This document shows positions 1 to 10,904 of a DNA stretch of 64,000 nt, piece after piece; position 1 is the stretch's first letter, and every line of letters starts with the position of its first letter. Origin of the DNA: Arabidopsis thaliana (taxonomy: Eukaryota > Streptophyta > Magnoliopsida > Brassicales > Brassicaceae). Location of the stretch: NCBI RefSeq assembly GCF_000001735.4, contig NC_003070.9, forward strand, positions 17,655,971 to 17,719,970, in the 5' to 3' direction. A model generated the notes under the pieces. It did no database searches, had not been told where the DNA came from, and saw only the letters and a list, made by a program, of their open reading frames with translations. The position numbers and the translations under genes are program-made.

Positions 1-379
1 AATTCTCAACAAGTTCTACAAATCCTTTATTATTCTTCTTCTTTTCTCCTCTTTCATCTCTTTTTTCTCTTACTTCTCTAACTTTTACTTAGTTTCTATC
101 TCTTTCTCTTTCTCCTTATTTTCGTCCACCTCATCAAGGATATCCCAATACTTCTTTAGTTCTTTAAGACAATTGGCGGTTCCTTCTTCTCGTCAATTTT
201 TTTTTTTTTTTTAAAACAACATTAGCTTAATTGCATTATAGTCGACCACTATAACACATTTTACTTCTCCAATCTGAAATGAGAAACACGTTTTATTACG
301 CAAATCTTCTCTAGATTCCTTTCTCCAGGAACTTAATCTGCCACCAAAATAAAATAAATAAAATCTAATCTGTAACCAA
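1..379. other. Non-coding left edge, pyrimidine-rich
   Basis: No convincing gene. Positions 30-130 are a C/T-rich low-complexity stretch, followed by ordinary AT-rich sequence. It could be the flank of a gene outside the window, but nothing in the sequence settles this. Confidence 0.4.
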
Positions 380-732
380 AATGAAATTATATATTGGTTT
401 GAGTTTAAGAGAGAGTTTGAGTTTAGATTTTATAATTAAACGAAGTTAAATATTGGTTTGAATTTATATACTGATCTAAATTTTAACTAAACGAAGAAAA
501 TGTTGGTTTGAGTTTAGAAAGAACGGTTAGAGTTTAGATTTACGATTAAAGGAAGTTAAATATTGGTTTGGGTTCACGAAGGAGAATTAATGTTTAGATT
601 TTATTATTAAACGAAGTTAAATATCGGTTTAAATTTATAAACATGTTTAAATTTTACAATTAAACAAAGTTGTATATCAGTTTGAGTTTACAAAAACATT
701 TAAGATTTAGATTTTACAATTAAATTATGTTA
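380..732. repeat. Degenerate tandem repeat of about 60 bp, left part
   Basis: About six diverged copies of a unit containing TTAAACGAAGTTAAATATTG, then GTTTGAGTTTA and GTTTAGATTTTA. The same motif family resumes at 4363 after the LINE, so the LINE split an existing array. I do not recognise the family; it could be a satellite-like remnant or the internal repeat of an older transposon. Confidence 0.7.
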
Positions 733-3700
733 TCAAGATTGCGGCCTTTTAGAATTTCCATTTTTTGGAGATTGGTTATCTTGGAGAGGTTGGCGAGATA
801 AGAAACCAATACGATGTCGGTTAGATAGGGCCTTAGCAAATGAAGAATGGCATGATTTATTCAGTAATTCTTTCATTGAATATCTAACTATGTTAGCTTC
901 AGATCATTCTCCGGTGATTGCAACGATTGCGGATAAGATACCACGTGGGAAACAAAATTTTCGGTTTGATAAAAGATGGATTGGCAAAGATGGGTTATTA
1001 GAGGCGATTTCACAAGGTTGGAATCTAGATTCTGGGTTTAGAGAGGGACAATTTGTTGAGAAATTAACAAATTGTAGGCGGGCAATTTCAAAATGGCGAA
1101 AAAGCTTAATTCCTTTTGGGCGCCAAACAATTGAGGATCTAAAGGCCGAATTAGATGTGGCTCAAAGGGATGATGACAGGTCTCGAGAGGAAATCACTGA
1201 ATTAACATTACGATTAAAGGAAGCTTATCGTGATGAAGAACAATATTGGTATCAAAAGAGTAGAAGTCTATGGATGAAACTAGGGGATAATAATTCAAAG
1301 TTTTTTCATGCTTTAACAAAGCAGAGGCGTGCTAGAAATCGAATTACGGGACTCCATGACGAAAATGGAATATGGTCTATTGAGGATGATGATATTCAGA
1401 ATATTGCGGTTTCTTATTTTCAAAATTTGTTTACTACTGCGAACCCTCAGGTTTTTGACGAAGCATTGGGAGAAGTTCAAGTTTTGATTACAGATCGGAT
1501 AAATGATTTGTTAACAGCAGATGCGACGGAATGCGAGGTGCGAGCGGCTTTATTTATGATCCATCCGGAGAAAGCGCCAGGTCCTGATGGTATGACAGCC
1601 TTGTTTTTTCAAAAATCTTGGGCTATCATTAAATCGGATTTGTTGAGTTTGGTTAATTCTTTTTTGCAAGAGGGGGTTTTTGATAAACGGTTAAATACAA
1701 CAAATATATGTCTGATTCCGAAGACGGAGCGTCCAACGAGGATGACAGAATTACGGCCAATTAGTCTTTGTAATGTGGGGTATAAAGTCATTTCAAAGAT
1801 TCTTTGTCAACGGCTGAAGACTGTTCTACCGAATCTTATTTCGGAAACACAATCAGCTTTTGTTGATGGAAGACTAATTTCGGATAACATTCTTATTGCT
1901 CAAGAGATGTTCCATGGGTTACGAACTAATTCATCTTGTAAAGATAAGTTTATGGCAATTAAAACAGATATGAGTAAAGCTTATGATCAGGTAGAATGGA
2001 ATTTTATTGAGGCTTTGTTAAGGAAAATGGGTTTTTGCGAAAAATGGATTTCATGGATAATGTGGTGTATTACTACTGTTCAATATAAGGTTTTAATCAA
2101 CGGACAGCCAAAAGGTTTAATAATACCGGAGAGGGGTTTAAGACAGGGTGACCCGCTCTCACCCTATTTATTTATTCTTTGTACAGAGGTACTAATTGCG
2201 AATATTCGGAAAGCGGAACGTCAGAATCTAATTACGGGTATAAAGGTAGCGACTCCTAGTCCCGCAGTTTCTCATCTTCTGTTTGCGGATGATAGTTTAT
2301 TTTTTTGCAAAGCTAATAAAGAACAGTGTGGAATAATATTGGAGATTCTGAAGCAATATGAATCGGTATCGGGCCAACAAATTAATTTTTCAAAATCTTC
2401 GATTCAGTTTGGTCATAAGGTAGAAGATTCCATCAAGGCAGATATTAAATTAATTTTGGGCATTCATAACCTTGGTGGTATGGGATCGTATCTTGGATTG
2501 CCAGAAAGTTTAGGCGGATCTAAGACAAAAGTTTTTTCCTTTGTTAGAGATCGTTTACAGTCTAGAATAAATGGTTGGTCGGCCAAATTCCTTTCCAAAG
2601 GTGGGAAAGAAGTAATGATCAAATCGGTTGCTGCAACATTACCGAGATATGTAATGTCTTGTTTTCGGTTACCAAAAGCAATTACATCTAAACTTACAAG
2701 TGCTGTCGCTAAGTTTTGGTGGAGTTCAAATGGGGATTCCAGAGGTATGCATTGGATGGCATGGGATAAACTATGTTCTAGTAAATCGGATGGCGGATTA
2801 GGATTCCGGAATGTTGATGATTTTAATTCGGCTTTGTTGGCAAAGCAGCTGTGGCGTTTGATTACAGCCCCAGATTCCCTGTTTGCAAAGGTTTTCAAAG
2901 GAAGGTATTTTCGGAAATCCAATCCTCTGGATAGTATAAAATCATACTCTCCATCTTATGGATGGCGTAGTATGATCTCCGCTAGATCTCTGGTTTATAA
3001 AGGACTTATTAAAAGAGTTGGTTCAGGGGCATCAATTTCAGTTTGGAATGATCCATGGATACCAGCTCAATTCCCGAGACCAGCAAAATATGGTGGTTCA
3101 ATTGTTGACCCATCTCTAAAAGTAAAAAGCCTTATAGACAGTCGGTCAAATTTTTGGAATATTGATCTCTTAAAAGAGCTCTTTGATCCGGAAGATGTAC
3201 CGCTGATAAGTGCCCTGCCTATTGGTAATCCAAATATGGAAGATACTTTAGGATGGCATTTTACTAAAGCCGGAAATTATACAGTCAAATCTGGATATCA
3301 TACGGCTCGGTTAGATTTGAACGAGGGTACAACTCTCATAGGTCCCGATCTTACAACGTTAAAAGCGTATATTTGGAAAGTGCAGTGTCCACCTAAGTTA
3401 CGCCATTTTTTATGGCAAATATTATCGGGTTGTGTACCGGTATCGGAGAATTTACGAAAGAGAGGTATACTTTGTGATAAGGGTTGTGTTAGTTGTGGTG
3501 CTTCAGAGGAATCAATTAATCATACTCTTTTTCAATGCCACCCTGCAAGGCAGATTTGGGCACTATCACAAATTCCTACGGCCCCAGGGATTTTTCCCTC
3601 GAATTCAATTTTTACGAATTTGGATCATTTGTTTTGGAGAATTCCTTCAGGCGTCGATTCGGCTCCTTACCCATGGATAATTTGGTATATATGGAAAGCA

Positions 3701-4347
3701 AGAAATGAAAAAGTTTTTGAAAATGTGGATAAAGATCCAATGGAAATATTGCTCTTAGCGGTAAAAGAGGCTCAATCGTGGCAGGAAGCTCAAGTCGAGC
3801 TCCATAGTGAAAGACATGGTTCCTTGTCTATAGATAGTCGAATTCGGGTGAGGGATGTATCACAAGATACAACTTTTTCTGGCTTTCGGTGTTTTATTGA
3901 TGGATCTTGGAAAGCAAGTGACCAGTTCTCAGGAACAGGATGGTTCTGTCTATCATCTCTTGGAGAGTCGCCAACCATGGGAGCCGCCAACGTTCGTAGA
4001 AGTCTATCTCCTCTACATACCGAAATGGAAGCTCTTCTTTGGGCGATGAAGTGCATGATTGGAGCAGATAACCAGAACGTAGCTTTCTTTACAGACTGTT
4101 CAGACTTGGTGAAGATGGTGTCTTCTCCAACCGAATGGCCGGCGTTTTCAGTGTATTTGGAGGAGTTGCAGAGTGATAGGGAAGAATTCACAAATTTCTC
4201 TTTATCTTTAATTTCTCGTAGTGCAAATGTAAAAGCGGATAAGTTGGCACGAAAGATTCGTACCGTACCGCATCATGTCACGTATGTAAACAATATCCCT
4301 CGGGATTGGCTCTTTTGAGTTTTAATTTATATCGGTTGACAAAAAAA
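733..4347 (+). mobile_element. LINE (non-LTR retrotransposon), 5'-truncated
   Basis: The insertion is bounded by a perfect 15-bp target duplication, AATTAAATTATGTTA, at 718-732 and 4348-4362. The 3' end is a short A-run after TTGAC, as expected for target-primed reverse transcription. The 5' end is abrupt: the first in-frame codon (734) already lies inside the C-terminal part of the AP-type endonuclease, so ORF1 and most of the endonuclease are missing. The remaining endonuclease tail, reverse transcriptase, zinc-binding region and RNase H form a single open frame. The target was a degenerate tandem repeat. It resembles plant L1-type (ATLINE/Ta11-like) elements; the exact family cannot be settled here. 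Confidence 0.95.
890..4318 (+). CDS. LINE ORF2 remnant: reverse transcriptase and RNase H
   Basis: The 1142-residue frame is uninterrupted and extends open upstream to 734, so the ATG at 890 is only the first internal methionine. Visible in order: the end of the endonuclease (SDHSPV at residues 4-9, plus upstream residues such as FFGDWLSWRGW), a reverse transcriptase core (KAPGPDG, then RGLRQGDPLSPYLF, then catalytic FADD near residue 465), a zf-RVT-type Cys/His region near 820-885, and a plant-LINE RNase H domain from about residue 1000 (FIDGSW, EMEALLWAM, FFTDCSD, ADKLAR). The protein would copy LINE RNA into DNA at a nicked target. Lacking ORF1 and an intact endonuclease, this copy should not mobilise itself. 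The absence of any stop in 3.4 kb suggests a fairly young insertion. Confidence 0.93.
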   Translation: MLASDHSPVIATIADKIPRGKQNFRFDKRWIGKDGLLEAISQGWNLDSGFREGQFVEKLTNCRRAISKWRKSLIPFGRQTIEDLKAELDVAQRDDDRSREEITELTLRLKEAYRDEEQYWYQKSRSLWMKLGDNNSKFFHALTKQRRARNRITGLHDENGIWSIEDDDIQNIAVSYFQNLFTTANPQVFDEALGEVQVLITDRINDLLTADATECEVRAALFMIHPEKAPGPDGMTALFFQKSWAIIKSDLLSLVNSFLQEGVFDKRLNTTNICLIPKTERPTRMTELRPISLCNVGYKVISKILCQRLKTVLPNLISETQSAFVDGRLISDNILIAQEMFHGLRTNSSCKDKFMAIKTDMSKAYDQVEWNFIEALLRKMGFCEKWISWIMWCITTVQYKVLINGQPKGLIIPERGLRQGDPLSPYLFILCTEVLIANIRKAERQNLITGIKVATPSPAVSHLLFADDSLFFCKANKEQCGIILEILKQYESVSGQQINFSKSSIQFGHKVEDSIKADIKLILGIHNLGGMGSYLGLPESLGGSKTKVFSFVRDRLQSRINGWSAKFLSKGGKEVMIKSVAATLPRYVMSCFRLPKAITSKLTSAVAKFWWSSNGDSRGMHWMAWDKLCSSKSDGGLGFRNVDDFNSALLAKQLWRLITAPDSLFAKVFKGRYFRKSNPLDSIKSYSPSYGWRSMISARSLVYKGLIKRVGSGASISVWNDPWIPAQFPRPAKYGGSIVDPSLKVKSLIDSRSNFWNIDLLKELFDPEDVPLISALPIGNPNMEDTLGWHFTKAGNYTVKSGYHTARLDLNEGTTLIGPDLTTLKAYIWKVQCPPKLRHFLWQILSGCVPVSENLRKRGILCDKGCVSCGASEESINHTLFQCHPARQIWALSQIPTAPGIFPSNSIFTNLDHLFWRIPSGVDSAPYPWIIWYIWKARNEKVFENVDKDPMEILLLAVKEAQSWQEAQVELHSERHGSLSIDSRIRVRDVSQDTTFSGFRCFIDGSWKASDQFSGTGWFCLSSLGESPTMGAANVRRSLSPLHTEMEALLWAMKCMIGADNQNVAFFTDCSDLVKMVSSPTEWPAFSVYLEELQSDREEFTNFSLSLISRSANVKADKLARKIRTVPHHVTYVNNIPRDWLF

Positions 4348-4362
4348 AATTAAATTATGTTA

Positions 4363-4510
4363 AATATCGATTTGAGTTTAGAAAAAATACTTAAAGTTTA
4401 AACTTTGTTACTAAACGAGATTATATAAAGGTTGGTTTTATGAAAAAAAAAAAGTGGTTAGAATTTAAATTTTAGATTTAAATGAGTTTTTAAATTTATT
4501 TAGGCATATT
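4363..4510. repeat. Degenerate tandem repeat, right part after the LINE
   Basis: Continues the 380-732 array: TAAATATCGATTTGAGTTTAG is followed by TTTAAACTTTG and ACTAAACGAG. From about 4520 to 4781 the sequence becomes the probable 5' leader of the F-box gene. The GATCTTCCTCGCCTCCTCT stretch near 4583-4602 has a counterpart upstream of the inverted paralogue near 26150-26205. Confidence 0.65.
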
Positions 4511-4781
4511 TTGATTGGTTAGAATTCAAGGGATGTACAATAGGGTTTAGTTTTTTTGTGGTATTTAATGCAAGAAGCTTTTTGATCTTCCTCGCCTCCT
4601 CTGCCGACGAAGGTTTCGTTCTCCTCTTGACTTACACTTTCTCCTTGGATTTAAAGGATCCATCTTAGATTCTGAATTTCTTTTTTGGTAACAACATTCA
4701 ATAGGAAAAAAAGAACTTGTTGTGAGCCTGAGCCTCCACGAGTTGCTTTAGCGTGTAGAGGTGTAATTAAACTCCTAATTT

Positions 4782-6424
4782 ATGATGAGAACTTCTCCTA
4801 GAGATTCGATAAGCAATTTGCCAGATGAGATACTTGGCAAAATCTTGTCTTTGCTTCCGACAAAAGTGGCTGCTTCCACATCGGTTCTGTCCAAGAGGTG
4901 GAGGAATCTGCTAGGTCTTGTAGACAACCTCTGCTTTGATGAGTCGGTGGTTGTTTATCCCAACAAAGAAGAAGCTTTTAAGTGGTTCACATCGATTCTG
5001 TGATTTCGTAGAAAAGACATTTGCTCTGCTAAGCAATTCTCCCATCAAGAAAGTGTCTGTGTGTCATATACGTATATGTGAATGTGACTGCCACGAGACA
5101 TACCACCGTTGGATTTGGACTGCAATGGAACGTGGATTGTTGGAACTACACTTGCACGCCGAATCATTTTTATTTGTAGAGAGAGAGTTGTTCACGAGCA
5201 AGACACTGGTTAAGCTCACACTATCCGCTGGATATGATTTCGAAGCTGAGCGTGTGTTTCTCCCTGCGCTCAAATCACTTTATCTCTTAACTGATTCCGG
5301 GATTGATTATGACAACCATTGTCGGCTCCTTGATGGCTGCCCTGCTTTGGAAGAGTTATTCATACGTGATGCTGATCATGATTGTCCGCCATGTTGCGGT
5401 TCAGTCGTGAAAAGTGCATCCATCAAGCGACTTGTGGTTTTGGTTAATCTTCCAAACAAGAGAGACAGTCACGATTATGCTTATTTTGAAGCACCAAGTC
5501 TTGTGTACCTTGACTATTCTAGTTATGTCTACGAGACTTATCAGATTGTTGGTTTGGATTCGCTTGTCGAAGCCAGGCTGAGTCTCAAGATATGGGATTA
5601 TTATGATTACAATTATGATTACGAGTATGATGACGAAAGTGGTGATTATTATTCTGATGATGATGAGGGTCGTTCTTACTGTTATTCTTATGTTGATGAT
5701 GAACGAAAGGAGCCTATTTTTGGTGATGTTACAAATCTACTTGCGGGTGTAACCAACATTACAACCCTTCACTTGTCTCCCGATTCCCTTGAGGTCAGTT
5801 CTACTTCTTCTTCTGTTGATTGCTTTTCATATTTGTCTACTGCTTGCTAGCAAGGTTGTGATGACCATATATATAAACCAGGCATTTTATTTCTGCTGTA
5901 AATCCATGCCGGTTTTCAACAAACTCCTTAATTTATTTATTGAGAGTAACAAGGATAAAGGTTGGCAAGGAATGCCTCTTCTCCTGAAGAGTTGCCCAAT
6001 TCTACACACTTTAGTCTTCAAGGTATCATCAGTTTCCTTATTGTTTGATTCGTTTCTTGTTTATTGTAAGCATGTCAAATTGGTCTCGTTTCAGGGTCTT
6101 GTACATAGAGTAACAAACAAATGTGGAGATGCATGTGCTTGCATCCCTAAGAAGGAAAAGAGGGAGAATGAGAAAAAGAATAGGAAGATTGTGGAGAAGA
6201 AATTGTCTTGTTTATGGACTTGTCAAGTGAAGGTGCTGGAGATTTCAAAGTACGATGGTTCTTTTCAAGAGCTGAAACAGATGGGACATTTATTGGGCAA
6301 ATTGGGATGTCTTGAATCTGTGAAAGTTGGTGTTCACGCGGACAACAACACTGAGTTCTTGCAAGCTAATCTGCTGGCTCTCCCCAGACTTTCATCAAAG
6401 TGCAACAATATCCAGTTCAGCTGA
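4782..6424 (+). pseudogene. F-box/LRR/FBD-type gene with a frameshift
   Basis: The N-terminus shows an F-box ([17 protein letters not shown], then [12 protein letters not shown]), which normally binds SKP1/ASK proteins in an SCF ubiquitin ligase. An LRR-like middle (LLELHLHA, TLVKLTLS, CPALEELF) and an FBD-like C-terminal part follow. The exons I read are 4782-5793, 5882-6022 and 6095-6424, with GT-AG borders and stop TGA at 6422-6424. Exon 1 is broken: the frame running from 4782 stops at 5001-5003, while the homologous continuation (GSHRF, then ALLSNS) lies in another frame from about 4984. Comparison with the paralogue at 19515-25980 places the single-base lesion near 4975-4985. Either it is a pseudogene or the F-box part and the LRR part are expressed separately. 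The middle has an Asp/Tyr-rich stretch (about 5590-5710) matching the poly-Asp segment of the paralogue. Confidence 0.8.
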
Positions 6425-6881
6425 CCTTTTTCTTCCCTCATGATGTGGCATTCTAAAAGTAACTTAATATGAATTTGGTTATATCACTAAAATACCATTG
6501 AAGTTCGTTATAATCTGTTTCTGAATGTTATATCATACGTATGGGTTTTCCTTCTTCGTGTGATACTGTCAGCTGGTAGAATCTTACTCCTCTGTTGCCA
6601 CAAAATAAATTGGCAGTTGATGTTTCTAGCGACCATACTATTAGTTCGATCATGTATGGACAACTAACTCAATTTAGTAGTACCCTCCCAAGAGTATATC
6701 AAGTAGTGACCATTCGATTAGTTTATGGTTAAGAGTTTAATGGAAATATACGTTCTATATTAGTGTGTTTGTTAGTATGTGTTAGCTTTTGGTGTGTGTT
6801 AATATTCTGAAAAACTCTTCTAAGTTAGATCCTTAGATTAATTTATGAAGGGTAATAAACATCACTCTCAAGTCTTCAGAA
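6425..6881. repeat. F-box 3' flank; a segment duplicated at 14076-14370
   Basis: About 6495-6830 is closely similar to 14076-14370 in direct orientation, including TTACTCCTCTGTTGCCACAA, GTATGGACAACTAACTCAAT and AAGAGTTTAATGGAAATATA. Part of it recurs inverted at 10905-10985. The first ~70 bp after the stop also matches the 3' flank of the inverted F-box paralogue, so the duplication included flanking DNA. Confidence 0.75.
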
Positions 6882-6967
6882 TTGTCCTAGAGATTCACTA
6901 AGTAGTTTGCTAGTGAGATACTTGGCAAAATCTTCCAAGAGGTCTTGTAGACAACCTTTGCTTTGAT
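6882..6967 (+). pseudogene. F-box gene relic, exon 1 fragment
   Basis: The stretch aligns with exon 1 of the F-box gene at 4782 (CCTAGAGATTC, then GAGATACTTGGCAAAATCTT, CCAAGAGG, TCTTGTAGACAACC), but two internal blocks are missing. It joins directly to the synthetase fragment at about 6968. It is a third, heavily deleted copy of the local F-box family and cannot encode an F-box. Confidence 0.8.
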
Positions 6968-7974
6968 TCCGATTTCAGTCATCGTTGCTTTTTCTCTCTC
7001 AGCCTCTCAGGTGACTATTGATTCCGCTGCTGCTGCAACTACCGTCCCTTCTGTTGCCTTCTCCGACGGGTACTTCCCTTTTTCTCACTCTGGTTCCTTC
7101 TTCTTCTTTCTCTCAAAGTTTAGTCCTTTTTCTTCTAATTCTTGATTTAGGAGGAAACTGAGTGGTACTACTACTCTTCTTGGCTATGTTGGTCGATCAG
7201 CTAACACGCTTCCTGATTTCTATGGCCACGATGCTTTTGATTCTTCCCAGATTGATGAATGGGTAGATTACGCTTCTGTCTTCTCCTCTGGTTCCGAGTT
7301 TGAGAATGCTTGTGGTCGTGTCGATAAGTATCTTGAGAGTAGCACGTTTCTTGTTGGCAATTCTCTTACCATTGCTGATGTTGCTATTTGGTCATCTCTC
7401 GCAGGTATAAATTTATTATCTTTGACTCTTTGGTATGAGTTTCTTTGTATTTGATGAAGCTGATTAGTTGAACTTTTGGTAGGAACTGGCCAAAGATGGG
7501 AAAGTTTGAGGAAATCGAAAAAGGATTAGAGTTTGGTTAGATGGTTTAGTTCGACATTAGACGAGTACAGCGAGCTGCTTAACAAGGTTCTAGCAACATA
7601 TGTGAAGAAAAGCTCAGGGAAGCCTGTCGCTCCAATCTAAAGACAGCCAACAAGCTACTAAAGCAGATGCACAGGATAAAGGCAAACCTGAAGTGGAGTT
7701 GCCGGAAGCAGAAATTGGAAAGGTTCGACTTCGGTTTGCTCCAGAGCCAAGTGGTTACCTTCACATTGGACATGCCAAGGCTGCGTTGCTAAACAAGTAT
7801 TTTGCTGAGCGTTTTGATGATACTAACCCTGCTAAAGAAAGCAATGAATTTATGGATAATATGGTGAAAGATATTGGGACCTTGGGGATCAAGTATGAGA
7901 AAATGACATGCACTTCAGACTACTTTCCTGAACTGATGCAAATGGCGGAAAAACTGATGCGTTATCTGGTGTGC
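6968..7974 (+). pseudogene. Truncated cytosolic glutamyl-tRNA synthetase copy
   Basis: The sequence resembles the 5' portion of the plant cytosolic GluRS gene, whose product charges tRNA-Glu. Three exon-like blocks (to 7069, 7151-7404 and 7483-7974) encode the GST-like N-terminal region (ATTVPSVAFSDG, DAFDSSQIDEWVDYASVFSS, STFLVGNSLTIADVAIW) and the start of the class I catalytic core ([16 protein letters not shown], containing the HIGH signature). The two introns are still present with GT and AG borders, so this came from DNA duplication and not from a retrocopy. Lesions include an in-frame TAG at 7527-7529, a break near 7638, and loss of a few residues between KYFAER and [13 protein letters not shown]. 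Homology ends near EKLMR; the KMSKS half and the anticodon-binding domain are absent. Confidence 0.88.
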
Positions 7975-8646
7975 TGACCATTGTCTTATTGTCTTATTAT
8001 CGATTCCAGATGGAAGAGTGGTTAAGTGATGAATGAAAACTCTTTTTGATCTTCCCATGTTATGAAAATTGTGTTGAGAATTTGCTTTTTACCTTCTTCT
8101 TTCTCATTCAACACAAAGATCCACTCTTTCAATAACACACTGCAAGTTTTTGCATTTAACTTTCATCATTTTCTAGAGTCGTCTGTTCCTTTTTCCTACT
8201 TTTAACCATTCTTTCTTCAATCCAGTTCTTAGTAATGTGAGGTACATTACGTAATGTCCATCTGAAATGTAAAAACATAACGGTGTTGAATGTAAGGTCT
8301 CTGTGTATTAATTACAGTTTGTTTGGATGGAACATCATTACCTGGATATCATCACATACATTGTGGACATGGATCCGAAGCCATTAGCTGGCTCATTCAA
8401 CTAGAGGCTAGCAAAAAAAGATTTGGTCGGTTGAATGTATAAATATAGAAAGCCTTCTGGTTTTAGTCTTGTTTTGTTACCGAAGATTTAATCAAGTGTA
8501 GGAATTGGAAATGTGGAAAGGGAGGATGGCGTGCCAGCGTTAGGAACTGTATGGAGAAATTAACAAATATAGTTTTCAGGAATACTTAGCAAAAGCTCAA
8601 GTAAATCCAGATCTTTTGTCTTTAGGCTTTGACTAGTAAAATATAG
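7975..8646. other. Intergenic sequence without a recognised feature
   Basis: Moderately AT-rich, without an ORF or repeat structure that I can name. It follows the truncation point of the synthetase copy, so the rearrangement breakpoint lies near 7970. Confidence 0.4.
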
Positions 8647-9558
8647 GTCTACCCAACCCAATGTTATAAAATCCGAACAAATATCATATCTGAATTATCT
8701 GAGGCGAATTTGATCCGAACCAAAAATCAAAAAGATATCCGGAAACTCGAAATAGTTCTAAAATACGGTATATACGGCCGTATATATATATATATATAGT
8801 GTATATGTGTTGTACGGTGGGAAGCCGTACTGTGTTATGGCTATACAATTGTTTAATACGGTAAAAGCTATATGGTCCGTATATAGAACAATTATACGGT
8901 GAATTCCGCATATACGGCGATTTTTTTAAAAAAGCTCAAAAAGAAGAACTCCGTCATTTTGTTAATGTTTGGAAAAATAGGTTAAGAAAACTATTAGTTT
9001 GACTCTCAAAAAATAACTTTTCCATCTTTTTTTTCTATTATTTTCCTGCTTATTAGTTAGGGCTGCCTGAATTTTCAGCCCTATACTAGTTGGAATCTCA
9101 ACATTCCACCCTAAACTTTTAGCCACTTGAAAAACCATCATAAACAATTTTAATCTCGATAAAACTACATGTACTTTCGGATTTGTTCTTAAAACTACGC
9201 CTCCAATTGAACCGACCAGTTAACCGATAATTATACATCCGGTTTGACTTACCCATAATTTAACCAAAACTAATCCGATTTTGACTCTATTTTAACCCAA
9301 TTTATACCCAAAAAATATATTCTCTAGAAGAAAAATACTTTTTATTTATTTTCATTTATTTTTGATAAAAAAATAAAAATAAATTAATTAATTTTACCAA
9401 AATAATAAAATAACAAAATATACCGCAAAATAATATAACAAAATAGACAACAAATTCTTTTTATAAATACAATGGTGTTATATATATAAATGTATTTGGT
9501 ATATACTCTAAATTTAATAATTCAAAAGCCATTTTCTTTTTACAAACACCATAATCAT

Positions 9559-9589
<31 letters not shown>

Positions 9590-10870
9590 TAACTCATCTT
9601 GAATATATAAAAAGAAAACTGAATCTATAAAGAAAAATAAATTTATAAATACCATAAGATATACTTTGATTGTGGTGTTTACGGATATTTATAAAAATAA
9701 ATTTGGCATATATTTTGAATTTCATTACATATATAGAGTTCAAAGGTCATATATTATGATTTCAAGAAAAATGAATATTTTTGTTTAAAAAAAGACATAG
9801 CTTTAAATTTATAAAAAAATATAAATGATTGCCAAATGGAAAATGTATATGTTTGTAAATTATCAAAATTTTATAACAAAATGTAGCTCAAAATATAATT
9901 TGGGGTATATTTTGTCATATTAAGTTTTGCTAAAATTAAGTAATAATTTAATATTTTTAATTGTTTATCACAAATACAAATTAATAAAAATACTTTTACT
10001 TCTTAATAAGACAATTTAGTTACATTTTGTGTGGGTCAAAATTAGGCTAAAATAGAGTCAAAATCAGATTAGTTTCGGTTAAATTATGGGTAAGTCAAAT
10101 CGGATGTATAATTATCGGTTAACTGGTCGGTTCAATTGGAGGCGTAGTTTTAAGAACAAATCCAAAAGTACATGTAGTTTTATCGAGATTAAAATTGTTT
10201 ATGGTGGTTTTTCGAGTGGCTAAAAGTTTATGGTGGAAAGTTGAGATTCTAACTAGTATAGGGCTGAAAATTCAGGCAACTCTATTAGTTATTTAAAATT
10301 TTATAAATATTTTGTAAAAGTGATTTGTGTTGTACTCATGTAAATTATTCATCATGCATGGTTATTACAGTTATGTTTTATTGTTATTATAACTTTGTAA
10401 TTATATACATATCTTGACAAATTTTATATGTATATATATATATATATATATTGTTGAAAACATATCCACCGTATAGTCCCATCATAAACGGCCATATATA
10501 CGTCTATACACTATATGATGCTCTATCGTACGCCTAGCGTATAACATATGGTAGTTATAATTTAATACCAAATAAGAAAAATATCCGAAATAATCTAGAT
10601 ATGCAAAATTATATTTAAGTATATTTTTCAAAATTATACAATGTTTTACAAAAATTTCATTAAAATTAAACTAATTATTATTAAAATTGAATAATCTTTT
10701 AAGTTTTTTCCGGAAACTGATCTGAATCTAACACCAATCCAAACTGAATCCAAACCGAATAGTGATAAAATCCGAACGGATAAAATAAATTCTCCTATCT
10801 GAACCCATAAAAATCTGCATCAAATCTGATCTGAAATCTGAATGATCATGTCTGGTCTCAACTCTCAAGT
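8647..10870. repeat. Old AT-rich repeat region hosting a MULE insertion
   Basis: Flanks rich in ATCCGAAC/ATCTGAA-type motifs (about 8665-8750 and 10700-10860) and CGTATATA-type blocks (8765-8920 and 10455-10560) lie on both sides of the inserted element at 9060-10282. They look like two halves of one older, decayed repeat. No ORF is present and I cannot assign a family. Confidence 0.45.
9060..10282. mobile_element. Non-autonomous MULE-type element with long inverted repeats
   Basis: The 1223-bp element is flanked by a perfect 9-bp duplication, TATTAGTTA (9051-9059 and 10283-10291), the size typical of Mutator-like transposition. The termini (GGGCTGCCTGAATTTTCAG at left, GAGTTGCCTGAATTTTCAG when the right end is reversed) begin inverted repeats that extend about 250 bp (9060-9310 against 10030-10282) with high identity. 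The centre is extremely AT-rich and has no transposase. The long arms could fold as a hairpin if transcribed. Confidence 0.9.
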
Positions 10871-10904
10871 TATGCTTACATGATCGACCTGACCCCAACT
10901 AATA

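Noticed and set aside
2464..2922. 152-aa minus-strand ORF inside the LINE
   Set aside because: Antisense shadow of the RT frame, with no recognisable domain.
8684..9655. Short Tyr/Ile-rich ORFs in TATATA runs
   Set aside because: Arise from simple TA repeats; no coding signal.
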